Below are positions 6,484 through 13,268 of a stretch of DNA of 26,608 bases, one piece after another; the stretch's first letter is position 1; the number at the start of each line of letters is the position of its first letter. The notes under the pieces were generated by a model, which saw only the letters and a list, made by a program, of their open reading frames with translations, did not search any database and was not told the origin of the DNA. A program made the position numbers and the translations under genes. The stretch is from DATKGP01 sp035510775 (GTDB lineage: Bacteria > Patescibacteriota > UBA1384 > 2-12-FULL-50-11): the NCBI GenBank assembly GCA_035510775.1, contig DATKGP010000004.1, positions 1 to 26,608 on the forward strand, given 5' to 3'.

Positions 6484-7741
6484 CTTTGTTTACCTTGTCC
6501 GAAGACGCAGTCTTCGAGATGGGTTTTACCTCGTCCGGCTCGGCCGAGACGGGTTTCTTTTTGGGTTTGGCTTTAGCTTTGGCGGCTGGTTTTTCGTCCT
6601 TCGCCGCCTCCTTCGTTAAAACTTCGGAGGCCGAGGAGTCTTCGGACGATGATTTTTTCTTTGTTTCGACTTTCGTATTGGCCAGGCGCAGAGATATTTT
6701 ACGAAGCTCCGGCTCGATCGAAACAACTTCGAAGAGATACTTCTGGTTTTCTTTGACGGCCTGCTCAACCGGTGTCTGTTCCGGCATCTGCGAGACGTGG
6801 AAGAGGCCTTCCAAGCTGTCAGTCAGCCGAACAAAAGCGCCGTACGGCGTAACTTTGGTAACTTCGCCCTCGACTTTGTCGCCGACACCCAAGGTTTTAA
6901 CCTCGAGCTGCCACGGGTCGCTCTGAAGTTTTTTGATGGAGAGCGAGATTCGGCCGCCTTCAACACTGACAACTTCGGCTTCAATTTCTTGGCCGACTTG
7001 AAAATGATCCTTCAGATTGTTGATGCGCTGCCATGAAACCTGGGAGATATGGATTAGGCCTTCGATTTCGCCGATGTCGACGAACAGGCCGAAATCAACG
7101 ATGCCGGTGATTTTGCCCTTAACCTTTTGGCCGACTTGGTAGTGGCTGGCTTTTTCTTCGGCCTCAACGTCGCCGGCAGCTTTTTCGCTAAAGACGATTT
7201 TGTTGGAAGCCTTGTCGTAGCTGATAATTTTGACCACGATTGACTGGCCGATTAATTCGGACAATTTTTCTTGGATTTTCGAGCGATCGCCCTCAACTCG
7301 TGGATAGTTTTTGAATGATAATTGGCTAACAGGGATAAAGCCCTGCATATTGCCGTACTCGGCCACCAGACCGCCTTTGTTGGCCTGAACAATTTTCACA
7401 CTGATAACCTCGCCGGTGGTGTTGCGCTGCTCGAGCATGTTCCATAGACGTTCTTTCTCGGCGCGTTTAAGCGAGAGAATTACGTAGCCGTTGCTGTTTT
7501 CCGAGGACATCACAAAAGCCCGGATGGTATCGCCGGTCTTGATTTTGCTGGCGGTTGCCGAGAATTCTTTCTCGGGAATAATGCCGGTGGCGACGCCCGA
7601 GACGTCTACCATAATGCTGTCCTTGGAAGTTGAGATGACGGTCACGTCCACCACGTCACCCTGGGTGAACGGAACTAATTTGTCGCCCAATGCTTCAACT
7701 AGTTCCTCCATAGTTGTTGGGCCGCTTACTGATTTTGCCAT
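6455..7741 (-). CDS. rpsA: Ribosomal protein S1 (four S1 domains)
   Basis: A 428-aa RNA-binding protein that helps load mRNA on the 30S subunit. Four S1/OB repeats are visible. Repeat 1 is at about 27-94 (GDVVDVTVISTSKDSIMVDV). Repeat 2, at about 108-180, is a divergent copy (KGGLVAEYGNMQGFIPVSQL). Repeat 3 is at about 197-265 (VDFGLFVDIGEIEGLIHISQ). Repeat 4 is at about 280-350 (TPYGAFVRLTDSLEGLFHVS). The last 70 residues are a disordered Lys/Ser/Ala tail. Four repeats rather than the six of enterobacteria is usual outside Proteobacteria. The start MAKSVSG has AAGGA 12 bases upstream. An elaborate leader precedes it. In organisms where many genes lack a Shine-Dalgarno, S1 and leaderless initiation matter more, which fits the neighbouring genes. 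Confidence 0.9.
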   Translation of the reverse strand: MAKSVSGPTTMEELVEALGDKLVPFTQGDVVDVTVISTSKDSIMVDVSGVATGIIPEKEFSATASKIKTGDTIRAFVMSSENSNGYVILSLKRAEKERLWNMLEQRNTTGEVISVKIVQANKGGLVAEYGNMQGFIPVSQLSFKNYPRVEGDRSKIQEKLSELIGQSIVVKIISYDKASNKIVFSEKAAGDVEAEEKASHYQVGQKVKGKITGIVDFGLFVDIGEIEGLIHISQVSWQRINNLKDHFQVGQEIEAEVVSVEGGRISLSIKKLQSDPWQLEVKTLGVGDKVEGEVTKVTPYGAFVRLTDSLEGLFHVSQMPEQTPVEQAVKENQKYLFEVVSIEPELRKISLRLANTKVETKKKSSSEDSSASEVLTKEAAKDEKPAAKAKAKPKKKPVSAEPDEVKPISKTASSDKVNKDASAQDSQE

Positions 7742-7765
7742 AAAATGGGGTTTTCCTTTCTCGGT

Positions 7766-7853
7766 CGTCTCCTATCTGGAGACGAACCTAGCCCGGTCTC
7801 CTATCTGGAGTCGGACCTGCCTCGGCCAAGATATTTTTATCTTGAGCCGGGCT
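7766..7853 (-). promoter_or_regulatory. Structured RNA leader of rpsA
   Basis: On the minus-strand RNA an outer stem AGCCCGG/CCGGGCT (7853-7847 with 7796-7790) encloses two structures. One is a hairpin CAAGATA-AAAA-TATCTTG (7844-7827). The other strand segment, at 7796-7812, can form GACTCC-AGATA-GGAGACC with one mismatch, in competition with the outer stem. Closer to the start codon is a perfect seven-bp hairpin CGTCTCC-AGATA-GGAGACG (7784-7766). The two AGATA-loop hairpins are near-copies 28 bases apart. S1 autoregulates through leader structure in E. coli; a similar role here is inference. Confidence 0.5.
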
Positions 7854-8328
7854 TACTCTTTGGAAGATACCTGAAAAACCGTTCCTTTTCAAGATAGGAA
7901 GCGCGTTTTGGCGGAATCACAAAGCGTAAGTAGTAGAAAATTACGCCCAGCCAGATAACTATTACGAAGATACTGGCCAGAATTACTAGCCGACTCGATA
8001 GGTAACTAATCTGTTGATAGCGGAAAAAAGCATATGCTACTAAAACCACAACAATGAAGAACATGATGCTGGCAATCTGGTCGGTAACGAACCCATAGAC
8101 CGGGGCATGAGCTTGAGCCTTTTTAAGGCGAGCCCGCCAAAAGCCAAGAATAATTAGGAATATTAACGTCACGATAATCGTCGCCAGACTATAAATTGTT
8201 GTCGGAGGAATATTGCTCTCGGTCCAGTATTTCCAGGAAAAAATATTTAGAACATCGGCCGCCGGCACTTTCTGGGTGGATAGGTAGCCGGTAATGGTCG
8301 AAAATCTGCTGGAAAAAAAATCTTTCAT
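7837..8328 (-). CDS. Three-TM membrane protein of unknown family
   Basis: A 163-aa protein. A polar, aromatic N-terminus of about 40 residues is followed by hydrophobic segments at roughly 43-63 (TIYSLATIIVTLIFLIILGF), 85-104 (IMFFIVVVLVAYAFF) and 113-134 (LVILASIFVIVIWLGVIFYY). A basic C-terminus ends KSKPGSR. No motif is recognised. Its ATG directly follows the stop codon of a 21-codon ORF that has the only strong Shine-Dalgarno, so it is probably translated by re-initiation. Its stop codon lies inside a hairpin of the rpsA leader, which ties it to S1 expression. Confidence 0.75.
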   Translation of the reverse strand: MKDFFSSRFSTITGYLSTQKVPAADVLNIFSWKYWTESNIPPTTIYSLATIIVTLIFLIILGFWRARLKKAQAHAPVYGFVTDQIASIMFFIVVVLVAYAFFRYQQISYLSSRLVILASIFVIVIWLGVIFYYLRFVIPPKRASYLEKERFFRYLPKSKPGSR

Positions 8329-8394
8329 TTATTGAATTGTGCCAGGAGTCAGAATATTGTGCCGCACCATTGTATTTGACAGATGATTGTTCAT
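8329..8394 (-). CDS. 21-codon leader ORF upstream of the membrane protein
   Basis: Reading MNNHLSNTMVRH and ending PGTIQ, this tiny ORF has a strong GGAGGAGG (8405-8398) just before its ATG, and its TAA is followed with no gap by the ATG of the 163-aa membrane protein. The gene context, not the peptide, is the evidence. It may be a leader peptide coupling translation. Seventeen of its bases are a copy of the 3' end of the nearby tRNA-Phe gene. Confidence 0.45.
   Translation of the reverse strand: MNNHLSNTMVRHNILTPGTIQ
8339..8355 (-). repeat. Copy of the tRNA-Phe 3' end
   Basis: On the minus strand ATTCTGACTCCTGGCAC is identical to the T-stem/acceptor end of tRNA-Phe at 8435-8451, 96 bp away in the same orientation. 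It resembles one half of a tRNA attachment-site pair. A hairpin GCAAGTC/GACTTGC (8414-8432) lies between the copies. Confidence 0.7.
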
Positions 8395-8435
8395 ATTCCT
8401 CCTCCTGTCCCTCGCAAGTCTTTTAGACTTGCTCG

Positions 8436-8755
8436 TGCCAGGAGTCAGAATCGAACTGACGACACCACGCTCTTCCAGTCTTTCGACTTAGGACTATATC
8501 ATCTTCCTTGAAGATGATTGAGCCATTTATGGCGATATATCATCTCCCATGGGAAGTTGGGCGCTGATGCAAGATTATTGTTGGGACTCACTTGCTAGTC
8601 TCTACACCTTCCGGATTAACAAAGCCCGATCCGGCTTGGCTCGGGATTGTCCGTTTTTAGCGGCTTTCCCCGAATTCACCCAATTCTCTTTACGCCTTCC
8701 GACGTAAAGACCCGATTAAGTTCAGGCGCGTGCTCTACCATTGAGCTACCCTGGC
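8436..8755 (-). tRNA. tRNA-Phe (anticodon GAA) interrupted by a group I intron
   Basis: The 5' exon (8755-8724) is GCCAGGG, TA, D-arm GCTC-AATGGTA-GAGC, A, CGCGC, then CT. The 3' exon (8475-8436) is GAAGA, GCGTG, variable GTGTC, T-arm GTCAG-TTCGATT-CTGAC, TCCTGGC, A. Joined, the anticodon stem CGCGC/GCGTG closes a seven-base loop CTGAAGA, anticodon GAA. The sequence recalls cyanobacterial tRNA-Phe, which shares GTGTC and the CCTGGCA end. Base 37 is G where bacteria usually have A. CCA is not encoded. The intron sits between U33 and G34. Confidence 0.93.
8476..8723 (-). ncRNA. Group I self-splicing intron (IC3-like) in tRNA-Phe
   Basis: The intron is 248 nt with no ORF. Reading the minus strand, P1 pairs exon CCU and intron GA with UCGGG, giving the required U-G wobble at the 5' splice site. 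P2 is TCTTTACG/CGTAAAGA. P3 is TTGGG/CCCAA. P4 is TCGGG/CCCGA followed by the AGCCAAGCC junction. P6a is CCGGAT/ATCCGG. P7 is GACTA (in GGTGTAGAGACTAGC) with TAGTC (in GATATAGTCC). P9 is AGTC-GAAA-GACT. The terminal G (8476) is present. These are the diagnostic elements of tRNA-type group I introns, known best from cyanobacterial tRNA-Leu(UAA). The host tRNA and insertion site differ here. Confidence 0.92.
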
Positions 8756-8816
8756 GAATAATTATTAAATTACTCTATATAGTCTAGCTGATTTGGCTCA
8801 AACCATCAATCCATGG

Positions 8817-8855
8817 AAATAAAGGAAAGCGCCGAGACCTTGTGGGTCTCGGCGC
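8817..8855 (-). terminator. Intrinsic terminator of the 65-aa gene
   Basis: Perfect 11-bp stem GCGCCGAGACC/GGTCTCGGCGC with a five-base loop, followed on the minus strand by TTTCCTTTATTT. It starts 13 nt after the stop codon. It also separates this gene from the tRNA-Phe unit. Confidence 0.9.
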
Positions 8856-8868
8856 GTGGACGTGGACG

Positions 8869-9066
8869 CTAGGCTAATTGCGGATCGCCGAGCTCGTCGA
8901 GGTTGCTGGTGTCGACTTTCCATTTTCTGTAGAGTTTGGCCTTGTCTTCCTCACTTTCGCACTCGGAGAGGAGAATCGTTCGAGCCTTAGCGTCGCCTTT
9001 TTGAGCGAAAGCCACGAGCATCTTATGCTCCAACTTCCCAACCCTTGAATTTTTATCGATTGGCAT
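8869..9066 (-). CDS. Small charged protein, unknown family
   Basis: A 65-aa soluble, highly charged helical protein (MPIDKNSRVGKLEHKMLVAF at its start). No motif is recognised. The region GDAKARTILLSECESEEDKAKLY looks like a helical hairpin. It has a full set of expression signals: a good promoter, AAGGGG seven bases before the ATG, and a strong terminator. An open frame in another phase (66 aa, starting at 9074) is rejected because the ribosome binding site and spacing favour this frame. Being a free-standing transcription unit supports a real gene. Confidence 0.75.
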   Translation of the reverse strand: MPIDKNSRVGKLEHKMLVAFAQKGDAKARTILLSECESEEDKAKLYRKWKVDTSNLDELGDPQLA

Positions 9067-9089
9067 TTGGCCACCCCTTCGTTGTGTGT

Positions 9090-9118
9090 ACTATATCATA
9101 TATTACCAGAAAAATCAA
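9090..9118 (-). promoter_or_regulatory. Sigma-70-type promoter of the 65-aa gene
   Basis: Minus strand TTGATT (9118-9113), 17-nt spacer, TATAGT (9095-9090). The spacer is AT-rich and contains TATATGATATA, reminiscent of the palindrome family found elsewhere in the window. Confidence 0.7.
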
Positions 9119-9143
9119 GGCCTTGAGCCTTGATTTCAATCTG

Positions 9144-9225
9144 TGGGCGAGGTGGGACTCGAACCCACACGCCTTGCGGCATCGGCTCCTAAAGCCGACG
9201 TGTATACCAATTTCACCACACGCCC
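9144..9225 (-). tRNA. tRNA-Leu (anticodon UAG)
   Basis: Class II tRNA with acceptor GGGCGTG/CTCGCCC (one U-U mismatch), anticodon stem TCGGC/GCCGA with loop TTTAGGA (TAG), long variable arm TGCCGCAAGGCG, T-arm GTGGG-TTCGAGT-CCCAC and discriminator A. No CCA encoded. Confidence 0.95.
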
Positions 9226-9298
9226 GTAGCAATACACTAATTTTAGCCGACTAAACCTGTAATATCAATATTGTAACTCCGAAAACTAAAACCACGAA

Positions 9299-9345
9299 TA
9301 TATCGTATATGATATAAGGTCTCTGAAATGAACCAGTTTAAGAAA
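9299..9345. repeat. Degenerate member of the GATATGATATATC palindrome family
   Basis: TATATC (9299-9304) and GATATA (9311-9316) form an imperfect palindrome. The following AAGGTCTCTGAAATGAACCAGT matches the tail of the copy at 12698 (AACGTCCTAAATTGAACCAGT), so it is a related element. It lies just past the 3' end of comEA. The remaining 9226-9298 shows nothing else. Confidence 0.45.
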
Positions 9346-9360
9346 GGGCAACATACCTTT

Positions 9361-9822
9361 TTAAATTGTAATTCGATCCTTGAGTTTGTCGTAGGTTTTT
9401 GGACCGATGCCTTTAACGTTGACGATATCGGCGGCTCGGACGAACGGGCCGTTGGCGGTCCGGTAATCGATAATCGCCTGGGCGTACTTCGGGCCGATAC
9501 CAGGCAAGGTGTCCAACTCGGCTAGCGTGCCGGTGTTGATATCAACAATCGCGCTAGTGGACGTGGATGAAGAAGTATCAGAAGTGGAGGATGCGTCGGT
9601 GCTGGTGGAAGTTGTGGAAGAAGTCGTGGTCGGGGCAGGCATGGCAATTTGGCTGGTCGAGGCTTGAGTGCTGGTGTCGGCGCTAACGACGGTTTTGCTT
9701 TTTTGATACTCCATGCCGATCAAGAAACAAGTTGCTCCAACGGCCAGAACCGCCAGCAGACTATTGACGCTTAAACCTAGTTTCTCAAGCTCCGCCAGTT
9801 TCGACTTTTTGATTTTGGGCAT
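9361..9822 (-). CDS. comEA: ComEA-like DNA-binding competence protein
   Basis: A 153-aa membrane-anchored DNA receptor for natural transformation. A basic N-terminus (MPKIKKSK) precedes one membrane helix at about 18-38. A 50-residue Ser/Thr/Ala-rich extracytoplasmic linker follows. The C-terminal helix-hairpin-helix pair has VDINTGTLAELDTLPGIGPK and the second hairpin VNVKGIGPKTYDKLKDRITI, the standard ComEA double HhH that binds dsDNA. Length is slightly short because the linker is compact. The ATG lies 38 bases inside the 3' end of recG, so the two are cotranscribed. comEC lies 14 kb away on the same strand, giving a coherent uptake system. Confidence 0.92.
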   Translation of the reverse strand: MPKIKKSKLAELEKLGLSVNSLLAVLAVGATCFLIGMEYQKSKTVVSADTSTQASTSQIAMPAPTTTSSTTSTSTDASSTSDTSSSTSTSAIVDINTGTLAELDTLPGIGPKYAQAIIDYRTANGPFVRAADIVNVKGIGPKTYDKLKDRITI

Positions 9823-11797
9823 TAATCGCTTTTATGATATTTGGATATTTCTCCAATCCATCATTAACGATTTTTTTGGCCTCGGCAAATACTTGGCCGA
9901 AAAGTTGCGGCTCTGACCAGTCGAAAAATTTCAGCTCGGGCAGGCCGCTCTGCTCGATGCCGGTCAGTTCGCCCGGGCCACGAAGGCGCAAATCGGCCTC
10001 GGCCAAGGCGATGCCGTCGGTGGTCGAAACCAAAGCCTCTAAGCGTTCTCGGCCTTTGGGTGAAGTGGCGCTGTCGGCCAAGTAACAAACTGATTCTTTG
10101 GCGCCGCGGCCGACTCGGCCACGTAACTGGTGAAGTTGAGCCAGGCCGAAGCGATCGGCCTCTTCGATTAAAATCCAGGTGGCCGCTGGGTTGTCGATGC
10201 CGACTTCAACGACGGTGGTGGAAAGCAAAATATCAATTTTGCCGCCGGCTCGAAAATCGGCCACGATTTTTTCTTTGTCAGCATTTTTCAACCGGCCGTG
10301 AAGGACGGCAATTTTGGCTTCCGGGAACTCTTGAGCCAGCCGCTTTTCTTCCGATTCGATGGTTTTTCGCTCTAGCGATAACAGTGATCGCGGTTGCTCC
10401 TCGCCGACAATCAGTGGGCAGATGACAAAGCCCGGCTCGTGGCATTTCAGTCGAGCTCGAATATTGTTTTCAATTTCCATTCGGTCGTTTTCTTCAAAAA
10501 TTCGGCTAGTCACTTCTTTTTGGTGAATCGGCTTGCCGGTCATCAAACTAATGTCGAGGTGGCCAAATAGTGTTTGGGCCAGCGACCGGGGGATTGGAGT
10601 GGCGGTCATCATTAATAAGTGCGGCGGCTTGGAGGTGGCGACGAGCGTCTGCCGCTGGGCGACGCCGAAGCGGTGCTGCTCGTCGATAATTACCAAGCCC
10701 AAATTTTTGAATCGGCCTGGTTCTTCCAGTAGAGCGTGAGTGCCGATATACAAATCGGCCTCCTCTTTGGTTTTGACGTCGCCAGTTAACTTGGCGACCG
10801 TTACGCCTCGCGGCTCGAAGAAGTTTTTCAGGTTCTGATAATGCTGGTCGGCCAGGGCGACCGTCGGTGCCAAGAAAACTACTTGGCGGCCACTCTTAAT
10901 GACGTTGCCTGCTACCAACATCGCCACTGCCGTCTTGCCGGAGCCGACCTCGCCGTAAAGTAATCGGTTCATCGGGGTAGTTTTGGTTAAATCTTGCAAA
11001 ATTTCCCAGGCAGCCCGGCGCTGGCTATCGGTCAGCTTGAATGTCAAGGCGGCGGTTAATTCTTTCAGGTAGTCGGCGTCAATTTTAATCGGCTGACCCA
11101 TAAGTTGCAGCCGAGCGGCGTGAGCCTGAAGGATTTTTATCGACATCAACATTAGTTCTTCGGCTGCCAACACCCGCCGAGCGACGGCCGCCGAATCCGG
11201 ATCTTGCTGAAAATGGCACTCGCGCAAAGCCTCCGATTTTTTCGGCAGTTTTAGCGTTGTGCGGGTCGGCTCGGGCAGCAGATCTTTTTCCTGATCCAAA
11301 ACCGGCTCGAGCTGGTGGATAAGCTGAACTAATCGGTACTGTGATAGGCCAGCCGTAGCCGGATAAATCGGGACTAATTCCGGCCGGTCGATAATTTTTT
11401 TGGCAAAAAACGGATTGCCCATACTTTTGGCCGGCTTCCGCGTACCGTAAATCAGCAATCTTCGGCCAGGCTGGGCAATTTTTAATATAAAGCGCTGATT
11501 AAACCATAAAATAGAGATTTCGCCGGAAGGATCTTTGCCCTTGGCCTCGACAATCAACCGACCGGTTTTGCTGCGCCGGGTACCGACTTTGACGATTTCC
11601 ACATCAATCACCACGTCCTGCCCGTACGGCAGCTCGCGAATCAGCCGAACTTTCCGGCGATCTTCGTAGCGAAACGGCAGCAGTTCGGCTAAGTCGGCCA
11701 GGGTCGTTACGCCCAGTTTCTTCAAATCCGTTTCTATGTGTGGTCCAACCCCGCGAAGTTTGGTGATGGAATCCTCTAGCTGCAATAGTTCGCTCAT
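9785..11797 (-). CDS. recG: ATP-dependent DNA helicase RecG
   Basis: A 670-aa branch-migrating helicase that remodels stalled forks and Holliday junctions. The N-terminal wedge/OB domain (about 1-160) starts with the LRGVGPHIETDLKKLG helix-hairpin-helix and contains LLPFRYEDRR. Helicase motifs follow: Walker A YGEVGSGKTAVA near 282, motif Ia APTVALADQHY, motif II DEQHRFG near 370 (DEQH box, as in RecG), motif III MTATPIPRSLAQT, then LHGRLKN, LLSTTVVEVGIDNP and the arginine-finger motif QLRGRVGRG. The C-terminal TRG-type region includes DLRLRGPGEL. Length is typical. The ATG at 11797 faces a small divergent gene 26 bases away. Confidence 0.97.
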   Translation of the reverse strand: MSELLQLEDSITKLRGVGPHIETDLKKLGVTTLADLAELLPFRYEDRRKVRLIRELPYGQDVVIDVEIVKVGTRRSKTGRLIVEAKGKDPSGEISILWFNQRFILKIAQPGRRLLIYGTRKPAKSMGNPFFAKKIIDRPELVPIYPATAGLSQYRLVQLIHQLEPVLDQEKDLLPEPTRTTLKLPKKSEALRECHFQQDPDSAAVARRVLAAEELMLMSIKILQAHAARLQLMGQPIKIDADYLKELTAALTFKLTDSQRRAAWEILQDLTKTTPMNRLLYGEVGSGKTAVAMLVAGNVIKSGRQVVFLAPTVALADQHYQNLKNFFEPRGVTVAKLTGDVKTKEEADLYIGTHALLEEPGRFKNLGLVIIDEQHRFGVAQRQTLVATSKPPHLLMMTATPIPRSLAQTLFGHLDISLMTGKPIHQKEVTSRIFEENDRMEIENNIRARLKCHEPGFVICPLIVGEEQPRSLLSLERKTIESEEKRLAQEFPEAKIAVLHGRLKNADKEKIVADFRAGGKIDILLSTTVVEVGIDNPAATWILIEEADRFGLAQLHQLRGRVGRGAKESVCYLADSATSPKGRERLEALVSTTDGIALAEADLRLRGPGELTGIEQSGLPELKFFDWSEPQLFGQVFAEAKKIVNDGLEKYPNIIKAINAQNQKVETGGA

Positions 11798-11823
11798 CGT
11801 TTAATACTTGTATACTAGAGTTA

Positions 11824-11988
11824 ATGCGAGAAAAAGAGAACCGAGGTCTGCTGTGGTACGGCATCGCCTTCTTTGGGCTGATGGCCTTGGTGTGTTTTCT
11901 TTACCTCGACCAAAATCGCCCGACCCAAACCACCGCCACCGGCCCCAGCGGCAACACTACCTTTAACTTCTTCCAAAACCTTTTTTAA
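11824..11988 (+). CDS. 54-aa single-pass membrane protein
   Basis: Reads MREKENRGLLWYGIAFFGLM and ends TTFNFFQNLF. A charged N-terminus is followed by one membrane helix (residues 9-28) and a Thr/Gly/Asn-rich tail. No family is recognised. TATACT at 11811-11816 sits seven bases before the ATG, which would make the message leaderless; there is no Shine-Dalgarno. Composition is like neighbouring core genes. Divergent from recG. Confidence 0.5.
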   Translation: MREKENRGLLWYGIAFFGLMALVCFLYLDQNRPTQTTATGPSGNTTFNFFQNLF

Positions 11989-12016
11989 CCCCAATTTAAA
12001 TATTCCTGCTAAACTC

Positions 12017-12045
12017 TTGACTTTCTTGGGTAGATGTGATAGGAT
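12017..12045 (+). promoter_or_regulatory. Sigma-70-type promoter of the 142-aa gene
   Basis: TTGACT (12017-12022), 17-nt spacer, TAGGAT (12040-12045). A leader of about 50 bases follows before the ATG. Confidence 0.6.
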
Positions 12046-12101
12046 TCGCCCAGATACGTGGTGCGTCAAGCAGCCACACCGCACATAGGAGAGATAGAGA
12101 G

Positions 12102-12530
12102 ATGCGAAGTTTTATGAGGTTTGTTAATGGACTACCTCTGGCAGGGAAGATTCCAACGCGAGGTCTAGCGTCCAAGCTCTACGGGAGCACGACGATTGAG
12201 GGGAGAATAGCTAATTATTCCTTCCTCACTGCATTGCTTTTTCTTTTGGTTCTAGGCCACCTGCATCAAGCTCGGACGGCGATCCAGATGCTAGATCGCG
12301 ATGTCCCGCTTTGCGTTGTGGTGATCGGCATTGCCTACATCACCGCAAATGTTCTCGCTGTGATTGCAGAGTGCCATCTTTGGTTCCGAGCGACTTCCTA
12401 TCTGAGAAGCCGTCTTCCCCGAACCAAGCGAAACATCGCCCCCTTGACTGCCGCCGAATGTGGAGTGGCGGTACTAGCCACTTTAGCCGGTCAGTTCCTG
12501 TTCTTGTCCCAGTGGATTCTCTACCGCTAA
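12102..12530 (+). CDS. Small membrane protein, unknown family
   Basis: A 142-aa protein. The ATG at 12102 is chosen because AGGAGAG lies 8-15 bases upstream; the frame stays open to 12036, but that extension covers the promoter leader. A basic N-terminal third is followed by hydrophobic segments at about 39-56 (YSFLTALLFLLVLGHL), 68-90 (CVVVIGIAYITANVLAVIAE) and 117-137. No motif is recognised. It has its own promoter and a terminator, like the other free-standing small genes of this window. Confidence 0.65.
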   Translation: MRSFMRFVNGLPLAGKIPTRGLASKLYGSTTIEGRIANYSFLTALLFLLVLGHLHQARTAIQMLDRDVPLCVVVIGIAYITANVLAVIAECHLWFRATSYLRSRLPRTKRNIAPLTAAECGVAVLATLAGQFLFLSQWILYR

Positions 12531-12551
12531 GCTAGGTCGAATTCAACTCTT

Positions 12552-12590
12552 GAGCCCCCGCAGGTGCCACTTGCTCGGGCTCTTTGTTTT
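12552..12590 (+). terminator. Intrinsic terminator of the 142-aa gene
   Basis: GAGCCC (12552-12557) pairs with GGGCTC (12577-12582) around an internal loop, followed by TTTGTTTT. It lies 22 nt after the stop. Confidence 0.8.
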
Positions 12591-12598
12591 ATAACAAT

Positions 12599-12640
12599 CT
12601 AGCCCAAGACCACTTCCACAAAGTGGACACCACCGGAAAT
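12599..12640 (-). pseudogene. 3'-end remnant of a GH94 phosphorylase gene
   Basis: Read on the minus strand the 14 codons give ISGGVHFVEVVLG and a stop, against FSGGVHFIEVVLG and a stop at the end of the intact GH94 gene (13269). The two stretches differ at about one base in five, mainly at third codon positions, so the copy comes from a diverged paralogue and is not a fresh duplication. Nothing further upstream matches. Confidence 0.6.
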
Positions 12641-12644
12641 TAAT

Positions 12645-12661
12645 GGCTCACAATGTGAGCC
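12645..12661. repeat. 8-bp palindrome beside the GH94 remnant
   Basis: GGCTCACA and TGTGAGCC flank a single A. It could be an operator half-site pair or the scar of a deletion. Confidence 0.4.
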
Positions 12662-12697
12662 GATAAGCTTCTGATTTTTTGAAAAGATAAAAATACC

Positions 12698-12723
12698 CGT
12701 TGATATGATATATCATATCAACG
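12698..12723. repeat. Perfect 26-bp palindrome, family copy A
   Basis: CGTTGATATGATA followed at once by its reverse complement. The tail GTCCTAAATTGAACCAGT is shared in part with the copies at 22211 and 9299. It lies 3' of the 124-aa gene. Confidence 0.85.
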
Positions 12724-12738
12724 TCCTAAATTGAACCA

Positions 12739-12781
12739 GTAAAAAAAGAAAGCCCGGCGCATTGCTTTCCGCCCTTTGGCG
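12739..12781 (-). terminator. Probable terminator of the 124-aa gene
   Basis: Minus strand: a GC-rich imperfect hairpin (GGCG...CGCC with flanking AAAG/CTTT) runs into TTTCTTTTTTT. The stem is interrupted by a bulge. Confidence 0.5.
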
Positions 12782-12816
12782 AATTACGTTGCGTCGAGCG
12801 GGGCAGATTTGAGATG

Positions 12817-13191
12817 CTATTTCTTATGCATAATGTCTTTGTCGAAGGATGCCTTGAACTCGATGCATGCCTCGACCATATTCTGTAGGTGCTGGTTGAT
12901 TGTCCGGTCGAAGACTCCGATCAGTCCGAGATGCGTACCGATGACCGGGTCTCTGGCTTGACCGATAGGTATCTCCATTCTCACGATTGCCCCACGATGC
13001 TTTGTTTGGAAAACCCACGAACTTGTTTCTCCAAAGGCGAGGCTATCTACCGTCGTCAGGCCGCCGAACTCTTCGGAAGATGATCTGTCCGGTTTGTCTT
13101 TCGGGAGAGGATAGGGAAAGACTGTTACCTCTGGTTTCTGACCCGGGTGGTAGTAGACGATGGCTAAGTTCTGCTCGTCAGCCTTTTTCAT
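12817..13191 (-). CDS. 124-aa soluble protein, unknown family
   Basis: Starts MKKADEQNLAIVYYHPGQKP. The composition suggests a mixed alpha/beta domain: strands AIVYYHP and VTVFPYP, a Ser/Asp-rich loop, a strand pair GAIVRMEIPIGQ, and a C-terminal helix with a Cys (NMVEACIEFKASFDKDIMHKK). No catalytic signature or TM helix is visible. GAGGAG stands seven to nine bases before the ATG, and TATTAT with TTTATT 17 nt upstream forms a plausible promoter. It lies between the GH94 3' end and the remnant of a second such end, so it may have been inserted there. Confidence 0.65.
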   Translation of the reverse strand: MKKADEQNLAIVYYHPGQKPEVTVFPYPLPKDKPDRSSSEEFGGLTTVDSLAFGETSSWVFQTKHRGAIVRMEIPIGQARDPVIGTHLGLIGVFDRTINQHLQNMVEACIEFKASFDKDIMHKK

Positions 13192-13268
13192 TAGGAACGC
13201 TCCTCACTTTTCGTGATAGCGAAATAATACCAGTTTGAGGTGATGAAATAAAGGGACTTGCCTAAAGT

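Noticed and set aside
8874..9074. 66-aa frame overlapping the 65-aa gene
   Set aside because: Out of phase with the frame that has the correctly spaced Shine-Dalgarno.
9045..9254. Plus-strand frame across the tRNA-Leu(UAG) gene
   Set aside because: Its sequence is the antisense of the tRNA and of a promoter region.
10060..10739. Plus-strand frames inside recG
   Set aside because: They are antisense shadows of conserved helicase motifs.
12036..12101. Longer N-terminus for the 142-aa membrane protein
   Set aside because: It covers the promoter leader; the ATG at 12102 has a Shine-Dalgarno.
12645..12675. Lac-operator-like TGTGAGCCGATAA
   Set aside because: Short similarity to a distant organism's operator; no LacI-type regulator is in the window.
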